From: Erythrophleum ivorense | Taxonomy: Eukaryota > Streptophyta > Magnoliopsida > Fabales > Fabaceae | Direction of reading: 5' to 3' | Length of the DNA stretch: 64,000 bases | NCBI GenBank assembly: GCA_026724425.1 | Contig: JAIUCV010001271.1 | Location: 62,001-126,000, forward strand | In this document: positions 51,230 to 61,565 of the stretch, one piece after another | Position numbering within the stretch: position 1 is the first letter of the stretch | How the letters are laid out: each line of letters opens with the position of its first letter | Made by a program: the position numbers and the translations under genes | The notes under the pieces: generated by a model | What the model was told of the DNA's origin: nothing | The model's input: the letters and a program-made list of their open reading frames with translations, nothing else | The model's database searches: none

Positions 51230-51560
51230 TCTTAGTCCCATCCTTTTCCCTTCTTGGTTTGCAACAATTATTCTTACACCCTTGGACTAATCTTGCTTGG
51301 AATATTGAAACTGCGTTTTTCCCACTAGTGTTTTTCAGTGGACTTGAACCCGTAACATTGATTAGATGGCCTTCAATCTTAGACCTTTTCCTTGTAAACA
51401 TAAGTTCCAACAATATCCATTTCTCTCAGGCAAACAAAAGAAGAAGAGGGCGTCCACTTTTCAACATTATGACCCAAAAAAGGAGGATAGATTATTATGT
51501 TTGTCCCTAAAAGTTGGCTAATCTCTTAATCTTGGTCATACAAAGTGTAATTTCCTTACT
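51230..51560. repeat. Local duplication, copy 2
   Basis: A shorter, diverged version of 50717-51180 in the same orientation. Origin (element fragment or segmental duplication) is unknown. Confidence 0.75.
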
Positions 51561-51984
51561 TCAATCCCTCAAAGATTAAGAAAAAATTATTGAAAAGCTA
51601 ATTTTAAAAAGTTATACTTTAGAAAGTCAAATTAAAAATTTAGTTATTTTTTATGAAAAAAAATAATAAATTACTTATAATAATACTATCACTTTTTTAT
51701 ATGAGAAATGTACTTTTTGATTTGTAAAAGTACATATCTCAACTATTTAATTACTAAATCTTAAAAAATACAAGATTTGCTTGTTAAAACTTTTTACTCA
51801 AAATTGTGAGTTTTTAAAATATTTACATTTATCTTGTTTTTACTCTAATTTTTACTACCAAAAAACTATTAAGTAGCAAAGCAAACTTTTAGAGTTTGAA
51901 TAACCATTTTTTAAAATTTCAACACCAAGTATTTTTCTTATAACTAAAGTTACATTTTCTTTTTTTATTTTCCTTTATACAAAA

Positions 51985-52086
51985 ATGCCATTACTTAAAC
52001 TTGGTAAAATGCAACAAGCATGCGTCACTCCCCGAAGAGAGCCACGTCCCAATTCCGTTTCTGAAGGTTGTCGCCACCACCCTTAA
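51985..52086 (+). other. Possible 33-codon upstream ORF
   Basis: An ATG at 51985 opens a frame that stops at 52084-52086, 16 bases before the ATG of the oxidoreductase and in a different frame. If the transcript starts upstream of it, this could reduce translation of the main frame. There is no evidence for the transcript start, so this is only a possibility. Confidence 0.25.
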
Positions 52087-52102
52087 TCCAAAAGCTTATC
52101 CA

Positions 52103-53524
52103 ATGACTATCACCTTGTCCTTCCCCTGCACAAAGCCCTTCCTCATCTCTTCGTCCCACAAACGATTCAGATTCAATCTCCACTCCTCACAACTTTCCCC
52201 CACCACCCTTCCTCTTCAAACTCCTTCCCTCCCCAAAACTGGGGTCATCGTCATCGGCGGCGGTCTCGCCGGCTTAGCCGCTGCCATTCACCTCAAGTCT
52301 CACAACATTCCCTTCGTTCTCCTCGAAGCATCTGACGGCGTCGGCGGCCGCGTCCGTACCGACTCCGTTGATGGCTTTCTGCTAGACCGCGGCTTCCAAA
52401 TCTTCATCACAGCATACCCAGAAGCCCAGAAACTTCTCAATTACCAAGACCTAGACCTCCAGAAGTTTTATTCAGGAGCCCGGATTTTCTACAATGGCCA
52501 ATTCCACACCGTCGCTGACCCTCTTCGCCATTTCTGGGACTCCGCGAAATCTCTCGCGAACCCTATCGGATCCGTCGTCGACAAATTACTCATCGGCACC
52601 ACGAGAATTCGGGTCTTGACCAAATCTGATGAAGAAATTTTGAGTTCAGAGGAGGCTCCCACGATTGACTTGTTAAAGAAAATAGGGTTTTCCGATTCCA
52701 TCATAGGACGATTCTTCCAGCCATTCTTCGGCGGAATCTTTTTCGACAGAGAGCTCGAAACGACGTCGAGGTTGTTTAATTTCATCTTCAAGTGTCTCGC
52801 TCTCGGCGACAATACTCTTCCGGCCAAGGGTATATCGGCGATTCCAGAGCAGCTAGCGGCAAGGTTGCCTTCCGGTTCAATCTTGTTAAACTCAAAAGTG
52901 GAGTCAATTGATTTCGATGAGTTCGAATCGCCGACTGTGAGATTACACAACGGAGAAGTTTTAAGGAGTGAGCTTGGAGTGATTGTGGCAGTTGAAGAAC
53001 CGGAAGCGGTGAAGCTGTTGGCGGGAAGGGGCGGGCCGGTTCAGAAAATCCCGGTTCGGAGCACGGTCTGTTTGTATTTCAAGGCGGACCGGGATCAAAT
53101 CCCAGTTCGGGATCCGGTTCTGTTTCTGAACGGGTCGGGTAAGGGAATAGTGAATAACATGTTTTTCGCGACCAATGTGGCTCCATCATATGGCCCACCC
53201 GACAAGGCCCTGGTATCCGTATCACTGATCGGGTCGTTTGAAGGCGTGTCTGGTGATGATTTGGTAGCTAAGGTTGTGGAAGAGCTTTCGGGTTGGTTTG
53301 GGGAGAAAACGGTTCGGGTATGGAAGCACTTGAGAACTTACCAGGTCGGTTTTGCCCAGCCCAATCAATGCCCACCCACGAATTTGAGGAAAAACCCGAA
53401 AATCGATTCGGGTTTATATGTGTGTGGGGATTATTTGATCTCAGCTACATTTGATGGTGCTTTGGTCTCTGGAAGAAGAGCAGCAGAAGCCGTATTAAAG
53501 GATAAATCCTTCACTCCGGCTTAA
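52103..53524 (+). CDS. Plastid-type FAD-dependent oxidoreductase (amine oxidase/phytoene desaturase superfamily)
   Basis: A single-exon gene of 473 residues, the only intact host gene in the window. The frame is open from 52001, but the codon there is TTG; the first in-frame ATG is at 52103. The peptide from that ATG starts MTITLSFPCTKPFLI, which has the Ser/Thr/basic, acid-free character of a chloroplast transit peptide (about residues 1-45). Then come the FAD-binding beta-alpha-beta fold VIVIGGGLAGLAAA (48-61, GGGxAG), the ribose-binding glutamate in LLEA (75) and the GGRVRT motif (81-86). The C-terminal FAD motif GLYVCGDY (437-444) is followed by FDGALVSGRRAAEAVL. Such enzymes oxidise C-N or C-C bonds using FAD. 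Family members include phytoene desaturase, protoporphyrinogen oxidase and polyamine oxidase, and the substrate here cannot be told. It has no introns and is far GC-richer than its flanks. Confidence 0.93.
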   Translation: MTITLSFPCTKPFLISSSHKRFRFNLHSSQLSPTTLPLQTPSLPKTGVIVIGGGLAGLAAAIHLKSHNIPFVLLEASDGVGGRVRTDSVDGFLLDRGFQIFITAYPEAQKLLNYQDLDLQKFYSGARIFYNGQFHTVADPLRHFWDSAKSLANPIGSVVDKLLIGTTRIRVLTKSDEEILSSEEAPTIDLLKKIGFSDSIIGRFFQPFFGGIFFDRELETTSRLFNFIFKCLALGDNTLPAKGISAIPEQLAARLPSGSILLNSKVESIDFDEFESPTVRLHNGEVLRSELGVIVAVEEPEAVKLLAGRGGPVQKIPVRSTVCLYFKADRDQIPVRDPVLFLNGSGKGIVNNMFFATNVAPSYGPPDKALVSVSLIGSFEGVSGDDLVAKVVEELSGWFGEKTVRVWKHLRTYQVGFAQPNQCPPTNLRKNPKIDSGLYVCGDYLISATFDGALVSGRRAAEAVLKDKSFTPA

Positions 53525-54999
53525 GAGTAATGTAATTCAACTGATAAAACTTTTTTTTGGTAAAAGAAAAAAAAAAGTATGATTCACTTTTTTGGCCAAT
53601 GAATAGGAGTAAACAACATTTGTAACTAATTATCATCTCAGTTAAATCTTAAGAGAAAGACGTGAACTCACAGGTTTCTGTAGTGAGTGAAACTTGCATG
53701 GAGGATTTGGAGAGGGGGGAAAAAGATTTTAAGCAGTGGATGATTTACAAGGAGGTGAACCGAAGTAACTGTTTGTGATGTTGGCTTTGTATAGAATGGT
53801 ATTTTTGGCAAGCAAAATTGTACGCAATATGTACTTTTATTGCAATTTGTAGAGTGGATTGAGTAAAATTTTATTTGACGTCCTTTACATACGTATGCTT
53901 TTCAAAATGATCTCCCACGAATCAAATCATTATCATTTTGGTCCATTTGTCTAGTTGGGGTTACTAACCGAGTGACACAACCCGTTGAGTGTTTACATGA
54001 ATTGATTAGTGCTGACATGTAATTTATTTTCCTCTTCTCCTTTCTAAATCGGTAAAATCTTTTTAATAGAAATAAAAAAATAAAACAAAATAAAATAAAA
54101 TCAATTCCATTCCATTCGGTATAATAAAAAAAAGAAAACAAATGTTTTTCAATTTATATATTTGGTAAAATGAAAATAACATATAAATAGAAAATAAGTT
54201 ATAATAAAAGACTAAAATATTCTCAACTAACAAATTTTTTTTTTACCAACCATAAAGATATCATAAGTATTGGTTAACCTAAATTACTCCACAAAGTGGA
54301 TATTGCACATCCAAAACCTTAATATATTAATTATTATAATTAATTTAGTTTGATACTAATATAACTTTCTTTATCATATTAAATTATCTAAGTGCTCTTG
54401 CTCATATAACTTTTTTTTCCTCTCTTAAGCACAAAAGTTAAAATAAATGACAAATGTCTTTAAAATCTTATAATATTCTTTTTTTTTTCAAAAGTTAATT
54501 TATAATTTAATAAATTTTTATTAAAAAAATGTGCTTATCAAGAAGTTGAAAATTTATGTAATCATAAAATAGATATAAAAATTGATCAATTTAATTAGAA
54601 ATTAGCAAAAGAACTATGTGATGTGTAGAATTGAGAGAGAAAAAAAGTTGAAAAAACTTGAAACCAAAAAAAAAAATTACAATGGGTCAAGTGGTGAAGA
54701 GAAATTAAATATAAAAAAAAAATAAAGGAGATAAGAAATGCAAAATAAAACCACAGCTACTCATAATAATTGAAAAAAAAAATCTTTTACAATTGATATA
54801 AAAAAGAGGTATAATTGACCTTTTCTCATTTTAACTCCAGACCTTCCAAAGTCTCACGGGCAACGGCGCCAAATTTAGCTAGAATTGCACTTTCAGCCAA
54901 ACTTTCCTTTCCTCAATGCTCCATCTGCACCAAACATGTTTAACCATAGGAGTGCCTTTCATTTTCTGTTTCTGCCATGCTTCCAAATAAGCTATTAGT
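53525..54999. other. AT-rich 3' flank of the gene
   Basis: No gene, element end or clear repeat is recognised, only A/T-rich runs. A canonical AATAAA polyadenylation signal is not evident in the first 100 bases after the stop; plant signals are variable. Confidence 0.5.
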
Positions 55000-55260
55000 G
55001 TCTTTCTTTCTTTGTTTTTATAACATTTTCGTGCCTTCCTTCTTTTCCAGTTAGAAGAAATGATGTGTCTATTATTTTAAAAGATGAAATTTTTTTCTCT
55101 AATTTAGAGAGAGATTTAGAGACAAAATTTTTTGGCTCAAAATTTAAAGATGTGATTATTAGTGATAGAATTAATTTTGTCACTAATTATTTAGGGATGG
55201 AATTATCTCAAATCAAAAACAAAATTTTTCGTTTTTAATTCCTATGTTTTTCTTGTAGTG
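55000..55260 (-). mobile_element. CACTA (En/Spm-like) terminal fragment
   Basis: The plus strand ends TTTTTCTTGTAGTG at 55247-55260, which is CACTACAAGAAAAA on the minus strand. That is the signature terminal inverted repeat of plant CACTA transposons. The adjacent 250 bp hold subterminal-like short repeats (for example GTCACTAATTATTTAGGGATGGAATT and related AT-rich words). The opposite end was not found in the window, so this is a truncated or strongly diverged element. The left limit is approximate. Confidence 0.65.
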
Positions 55261-55415
55261 TCCCACCTAATAGTTTTGCACACCATAAACTTTGATTTTT
55301 ATCCACATCCAAACTACTTGTACATGCTTTGGTTTTGAAACCCACCAAACTTAGAAGCCTTGGCTTTTCAACGGTGGAAAATGTTACTTCATGAATTGGG
55401 ATGCTTTTTTTTGGC

Positions 55416-55439
55416 GGGGGGGGGGGGGGGGGGGGGGGG
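55416..55439. repeat. Poly-G run of 24
   Basis: An uninterrupted run of 24 G on the plus strand in otherwise AT-rich DNA, preceded by a T run. True length may be uncertain because assemblies handle such runs poorly. Confidence 0.9.
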
Positions 55440-56263
55440 TATTTTACAATGTAATGCTTGACTTAATTACGGCCAAAAATGACCCAAGCAAGAGATATAT
55501 CTAATTACCCTGACTACATTTGGAACATGCAATTAATATCTATTAAATTAAATATAAAACAAAACAAAAGGCAAAAAGGTTTTTTTTTCTTTATTATAAA
55601 CTTAGTTCATAAAAAATAAATAAATTAAGTAATTTTATAAATAATTATGTATGCATGTGAAAAATGAGTTTTACTAAAGGATTTTGCTATGAAAAGATCT
55701 TAAAACGTTTAATTTATTTTATCATCAAACTTATTTTAAAATCTTAACTTTATTAATAACAAAATTTATAGTAAAAGTATCAAAATAGATCAAATCATAT
55801 TCATATTTTTATTCTGAATAACTTTCATCTGCTTGTTATTTTGTACACTATGCTGATTTAACAACTTTTTATTTACTCATTAGAGGTTTTGGTTAAGCGG
55901 TATAGCTGTTCATTATAACTTGTACCTAAAAACAAGGCAGCAGTAATAATAGTTTTTTTGTGAAGTGATATAATTGTTCCTCTTGGCCCGAGGACCTATG
56001 TGGTGGACCAAAACATATAGGCTTCGGGCTTGCCAGAGATCTTTGTTACCAGGTTATAGCCAAAAAATGTTTTTTTTCTTGTTATAAATATATTATGAAT
56101 TTAGTACATGCATCTACCCAAAACTTTCTATTACACCAATTTATTGCTTTAAGTTGCCTATGGAGTTCAGAAAATTTTTTTATTAATTTTTTGTCCAATT
56201 ATAAGTAAAAAAGGGAGATAGAAAGTGGATAAGACTCATTAAGTGAGCCCCACATACACAAAT

Positions 56264-56266
<3 letters not shown>
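55440..56266. other. AT-rich intergenic stretch
   Basis: Only low-complexity AT-rich DNA and no recognisable gene or element. A slightly GC-richer patch at about 55980-56040 has no recognisable family. Confidence 0.5.
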
Positions 56267-56306
<40 letters not shown>

Positions 56307-56328
56307 CTTCTTCTTCTTCTTCTTCTTT
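56267..56328. repeat. (CT)n and (TTC)n microsatellites
   Basis: Eighteen CT units (56267-56302) are followed almost at once by a TTC tract (to about 56328). Confidence 0.95.
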
Positions 56329-56679
56329 CGTTTTGTCTTTTTTAATTCCTTTCTTTCCTTGATAGAAAATTAAGAGAAAAAAAATTTAACCACAATATTA
56401 TATCTAACAATAATTTACCATGAAATTATGTTGTATCTATCTCTATCCTTTTTCTTTTTTAATATCAACTTGAACCTAGAAGTATTGATACTCTAGAAGT
56501 GAAGATATATCATGTATAACACTTACATTAAATACAATAAAATATTTTAAATTATATTTAAATATAATATATTTTGTCGTGTGGTTGTGATATTTGTTTA
56601 GTATCTTTGATATATAAGTTTGTAGTATTTCAATTCAATTAATCTAGTTTTTCAATACAATGAAAATGAAATTATAGTT

Positions 56680-57600
56680 GGGTAAAATTATACTTATTTT
56701 TGTTTTCAATTGCAATGTTTACATTAATTTAAAAAAATTAGAATCAACTCCTTATTTATTCGCCCCTATTGCATTAAGCCTTCTATCATCAAAATTTAAA
56801 AATGTTAACTATGTTTCTAAAATATTCTTTCTATAATTTAATACTATTTTATCTTTCTTTTCATCTTCAACTAATCTATCTAAATATTCATGATTTCCCT
56901 ATCCCTAGATTTATCTCTAATACTCCTACCTTTTTTCTTTTAAATTTTTTCATGAGTATCCCCACACCCTTTAGGTGAAGGACTAATCTCATTTTAAGGT
57001 TCATAATTGTTCCTTCCTACAAGCAATTTTCAGCATGTTTGAATAGCTAACATTAAGTGTTTTAACCATTAGGTTAAAATGTGTCTTACCTATTAAATCA
57101 TTCTTTTGTGGGTCCATGTCTCCTACTCTTACCATAGACATTCAAGTGAAGAAAAAAAAAGAGTTAACATTTCTATGATCCATTAACAGAGATAGAGGAA
57201 GAAAAAAACACATGAATTTCAACTTTGGTTTCTAGTTGGGTCTTTTGTTCTTGGCTTTGTCTTATTAATTCTTTAGTTATTTAAGTTCTTTCAAAGAGCT
57301 TTTTAAGCATGAAGAATTTGACAAGAGTAAAAGAGGTGGAGGTGAATCTATAAAATGTAGGGAAATCATGAATACTTAGATAAATCAGTTAGAGAAGATA
57401 AAGAGGATGACAAAATAAAAACATTAAAATTATAGGAATGATATTTTAGTAATTTTACATAATTAAAATATTTTAAACTCAAATGATAGAGGGCTTAATA
57501 TAATAAGAATAATAGTTTAAGGGATTGATTGTAATTTTTTTAAATTAAAGTGGATATTACAATTAAAAACAAAGATGAAGATGAATAAATATAATTTTTC
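56680..57600. mobile_element. Foldback element with ~250-bp inverted arms
   Basis: The left arm (56680-56930) and the right arm (57333-57600) are imperfect reverse complements over their full length. Shared blocks include the ATTCATGATTTCCCTA word (about 56886-56902 versus 57361-57376) and the TTAAGCC..CTATCAT word. The spacer is about 400 bp. There is no coding sequence. Long arms with a small spacer suggest a non-autonomous Mutator-like (MULE-type) or foldback transposon. A 9-bp target duplication could not be confirmed (ATTATAGTT left versus ATTTATGTT right, six of nine). Confidence 0.75.
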
Positions 57601-57741
57601 ATTTATGTTGATATGCAAACATTTCCCTCAATAATACTGTTCTACCATTATTGTGAAAATAATAGCAAAAATGAGTCATATTATGATGATAACTAGTTAA
57701 TTAAAACAACCTTTAATGAGTGAATCTAGAAATAGAGCTAA

Positions 57742-60332
57742 TGTAACACCTAAGAAAATTTTCTTTCATTTGGGTCCCTATTAGCTTAAGAATTTAGAAT
57801 ATAATTAAGGTAAATTATAAAATAAAATAACATAAGTTGTTTTAGGAAGGGAAGTAGTAGAATGAGTTGTGGTAAGTTTAGAAGTTTTAAATTTCTTTAA
57901 GAAGTTGATGAGAGTGTCTTAAGGGCTATATTAAACCATTTTGATCTTGCAATAGGGCCAAAATCTAATTTTAATTAAGGAATATTAAAATGATCCAAAA
58001 CAACTTCATTTTTCCACTTTCCTCTTCATTTGACATAATGGTATGCTCAGTCGTGGGTCCCTTTTCTTTTCTCCCATCTCTTCCATTCTTCCTCTTCTCA
58101 AACCTCTCCATTCTCTTTTATTCTCCCTCTCTTCCCTTCCATTTCATTCATCTTCCCTCCAGATGCCTTGTCCATCGCAAACCAGTCCCTTAAGCAATTG
58201 TAGCGTGTGCCTTGTTCTTTATTGCGATAGTAGTGTTGAAGTGGATATGGTGGGGTTTTAAACTTTAAGTGGGTTTCTATCTTGCTCTTTTTCTCCTTTG
58301 ATTTCCTATAAAGAACCATTTCTTTCTCTCATTCTTTTTGTTGTTGGAGTTGGATTGTGCTTTAAGGGATTGGGTTTTATGAAACTTGTTTTATTTTCAT
58401 GTCTGAACTAGAGGAGGAAAGTTCAAAAGCTAGATATTTCTTTCCTCTTCCATTTTGGTCAACTTCTCCTCGTCCTCACTCGCTCTTCCTTCAGTTTCTC
58501 TTCACTTTCTAGCTACTACTTGGGTCTTCAACTCCAACTTCCTACCATTTTTACTAAATCGGTAGCAATGTGCACCTATGACTCCAATTTGTTGTTCCTT
58601 TGGTAGGTAAGTTGTTCTATTCATTTTTATAGCTCTTTTGGTTTGGATATTATCTATTTCTTTAACTCTAAAATTTTAGTAGCTTTGTCATCCAATGTTT
58701 CATCAATTTCCCTCTTTGATGCAAAATTACAGCCATGCTTAAAAGCTGAGAATTTCACCTTTTAATAGCACCTTTGATTTTAGTTTTAAGCATTAGCTTT
58801 GAGTTTAAGTTGGTCTTCATTTTATGCCATAAGATTGGTTGCTTGGGTGATGAGTTGGCTTTAAGAGTTATAGTTAAAAAAATAAAAAATAAAAATATTA
58901 GCTTCTTTTCTTAGCTAGCTCTTCATATTAGGAACCTAGGAAATTTCATGTTTACTCTTTGATTAACTAAATTTCATGGTAAACTCTATTGGGGATTTTT
59001 TTGACTATAGGGAAGTTGATTCAACTAGACACTAGGGTGAGGGACCACTTGTTGAAATTCTTGAATTGGACTTTCCAAAGGAGGTTCTAGAGACAATTTC
59101 ACATTAAGTGCTTAATTGGATCAAGGCTTAAAGGAATTAGGTTCTCACCTTATATTGTAATAGATAATACTTGCTATGGCAAATTTTTACTACTTGTTCA
59201 TTGTTGGCTAATGGAATGGTAGACTTGATTTTGTTATGTTATGTCAAAAGGAAATATTAATTGATTTTATTGGAATATCTTTGTGTTGATTAATTAGATA
59301 AATATACTTGGATAATCACTTAATTAATTATTTTAGTCATCTTTGATTAGTGTATGGCAATGTTAAAGTTAGAGTGTGGTCTAATATAGAACCCTATAGC
59401 TAACAGCAATAGTTGTTAGCCTTGATGCACCTCGATTTGAACGTCAGCTAGCAAGGGTGTTGCTAGCCTCATGTGTTGGCCACCATATGTAGATCTATTT
59501 GAACTATTAAGCATAAGCTACCCATCTGCATAATTACTCTTTATGAGTGATGTGCTCTGCCTCCATTTGATTTGGTTATGTTTAGGCGTGTCGATTGCAT
59601 TTCTATGAATGATTTTATAAAGGCTGGTATTTGCATATTATTGAATTTATTTAAATGAGGAAATAAATTTAATGAATACCATGTTATTGTATATGTTTTC
59701 AATATAAATTGCAATCTTGAAGGTAGACTATTATTTATAATTTTTGTTTCTGTCATAGTTAGTATTACCTATTCATTGAGACTCAAACTCATTCCTTTAA
59801 ATTTTTCTTTTCATTACAAATAGTAGTATGGGTCTAGAACTGGCCTTGATGGCACAAGAATGACTGCTCCTTGTTGTTGAGGCTTGCATGGTTTTTTGCT
59901 AGGGTTTTCTTTTATGGAGTACTATTGTAATTGTATTAGGTATATTGTTTCCTCTTAGATGAAGCTCCACTAATGCATAGACAGGGTTTCCCCACCCCTA
60001 TTGATTACTATTTATTGCTCCAGGTTGAAAGCAGAGCTATCTTGATTATTTTTTGTTAGAATTTGACTATTTGTAGAAATTTCAAGTTGTCTTATATTTA
60101 AGGGAGACTTTGCCAAAATTTCTACAAAAAGTTAAATTAACTAGCATGTAGTCAATCTTCTTATGATATCGTGTAAATCTTCCAATAGAGAAAAGCATCC
60201 TTAAATTTCCAATAATTTGTTTTACTTTATCGTCATGCCTTCTATACTTACAATTTTGTTTGATAAGAGGCTTATGGGTGTGAGTTTTAAACTCATAAAC
60301 CATGCTGGTTATGCCTGTGAAGGGGTGTAACA
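57742..60332 (+). mobile_element. 5' LTR k (2.6 kb)
   Basis: It runs from TGTAACACCTAAG to AGGGGTGTAACA and is followed after four bases by a PBS-like TGGTATTAGAGT. This marks it as a 5' LTR on the plus strand. A relic of the hairpin/acceptor module is at about 59777-59833 (TTGAGACTC then a pyrimidine-rich run ending ATAG). The pyrimidine-rich leader at about 58070-58200 produces overlapping open frames on both strands that are not genes. Confidence 0.82.
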
Positions 60333-60336
60333 AAAA

Positions 60337-60348
60337 TGGTATTAGAGT
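60337..60348 (+). promoter_or_regulatory. Degenerate primer binding site of element k
   Basis: TGGTATTAGAGT differs at two positions from the initiator-Met PBS TGGTATCAGAGC. Confidence 0.8.
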
Positions 60349-60559
60349 TAGGTTACCCTGTGATCAGTGGAACAAGTGTTCTCTTATGATATCTCAATTA
60401 TTATTATGAACCCGGGCATAACTATAATTAAGACATTATCAGAGGCCTTATAAGAGGTTGATTTTTTTTTCTTTTAATAAGAATAATTCCTTGAATAAGT
60501 GTTAAGGTGTGTATATGTGAATGCATTATACTCTGAACTTACATTTTTTGTTGATATAG

Positions 60560-60858
60560 TGTAATGTTGCCCATCGAATTTAGTGCAGTTGGTCAAGAGG
60601 CTATAGATGAATCTTTTATTAGGTTTCATACCTAACCTGAGGCCCCATTTGCTAGGGGTTGTGGTAGAAGTCGTGCTAAGGTAAAGGTCGAGGTAAAAGA
60701 GGTAGATAAGCTAGAAACCTTAAGAATTTAGATTGTGAAGAAGGAGTAGCACCTCCCCAAGCTCAAGTGCCTACAATTGAACAATTAGTTGTTGGATTGC
60801 AAAGGATCAGTCAAGAAATAGAAGGCTTGGCAGCGTTGGTTGCAGAGCAAGTGACAAT
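60560..60858 (+). pseudogene. Gag N-terminus remnant of element k
   Basis: It lies 220 bp after the PBS, where gag begins in chromoviruses. One frame gives an Arg/Gly/Lys-rich patch (ARGCGRSRAK, about 60645-60680), typical of the Tekay/Del gag start. After a frameshift another gives an alpha-helical-looking stretch (IEQLVVGLQRISQEIEGLAA, about 60776-60835). The frame is lost and the sequence gives way to an LTR Q fragment at about 60859. Everything downstream of gag is missing. Confidence 0.65.
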
Positions 60859-61565
60859 TGCTAATTATATATATATATATTAATTCTCTTAAAATTAGGT
60901 ATTTTAATAATTAAATATGGCTTACTGCATTTTATTATATGATAATTGATTTTGTTGGCCATTTTCTACACTTTAAGAATTAGTTTGCAAAATTATTGAT
61001 TTTAACACATAAATTCTTTTGAATAATTTTGTAGATTTTTTTAATTAATATCTTTGATTATTTATGCATATTTTTAATGGGCAAATGGAATTTAAAGGAG
61101 GAAATTTATTTAGAGAAGAATTAAAGATTGAATTTAGGTGGAATTTTTAGGAAAATGAAATTTAAAAAAGAAAAAAAAAAAGATGAGAAGAAATGTGTTG
61201 AAGTGGATGTGCATGGGACTTTGAGGGGACTTTGAATTGGATACATGAAGAGCACGTGATCATAAAACAAATTCATATACCACACACAATCACATACATA
61301 ACTAGCTCATAAACACTCATATATTCACAATTCATTCATGTGGAGGAAGTCTCACGTCCAGGGACCAGGTCACATAGCATCCTCTCTCATGTGGGCCTGC
61401 TCCATGAAGCGCACACACATAGCATGCACTCCATACACTTCCACGTAGCTTTTATATGTCTAGTAGCTCACAAAAACATACATAAGCACACTCATGGTCC
61501 AGCTCTCATGTACAACAAAAAGAAGCATGTCCAGCTCACAAACATGTACATACATACCTCTAGCC
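60859..61565 (+). mobile_element. Truncated LTR Q fragment
   Basis: It matches the first ~1 kb of 29876-32112: a TA-rich start, the ATTAGTTTGCAAAATTATT phrase, then a CACA/CATG-rich tract. It starts inside the gag remnant and is cut at 61566 by LTR n. A TA microsatellite lies near its left end. Confidence 0.7.

Larger units (their letters stand above)
49981..52102. other. Upstream intergenic region of the oxidoreductase gene
   Basis: This is AT-rich non-coding sequence. The main features are a diverged local duplication (50717-51180 and 51230-51560) and very AT-rich sequence from 51580 to 51980. No clear TATA box can be assigned. A small upstream frame (51985-52086) precedes the gene start. 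Confidence 0.6.

Noticed and set aside
52001..52102. N-terminal extension of the oxidoreductase to 52001
   Set aside because: The codon at 52001 is TTG, not ATG. The first in-frame ATG, at 52103, begins a convincing transit-peptide-like sequence.
52489..52950. 153-codon open frame on the minus strand inside the oxidoreductase gene
   Set aside because: It is a shadow frame in GC-rich coding sequence. It has no homology that I recognise, whereas the plus strand carries all FAD-binding motifs.
57990..58319. Overlapping 67-73-codon frames on both strands
   Set aside because: They lie in the pyrimidine-rich leader of LTR k. Three overlapping frames on two strands point to low complexity, not genes.
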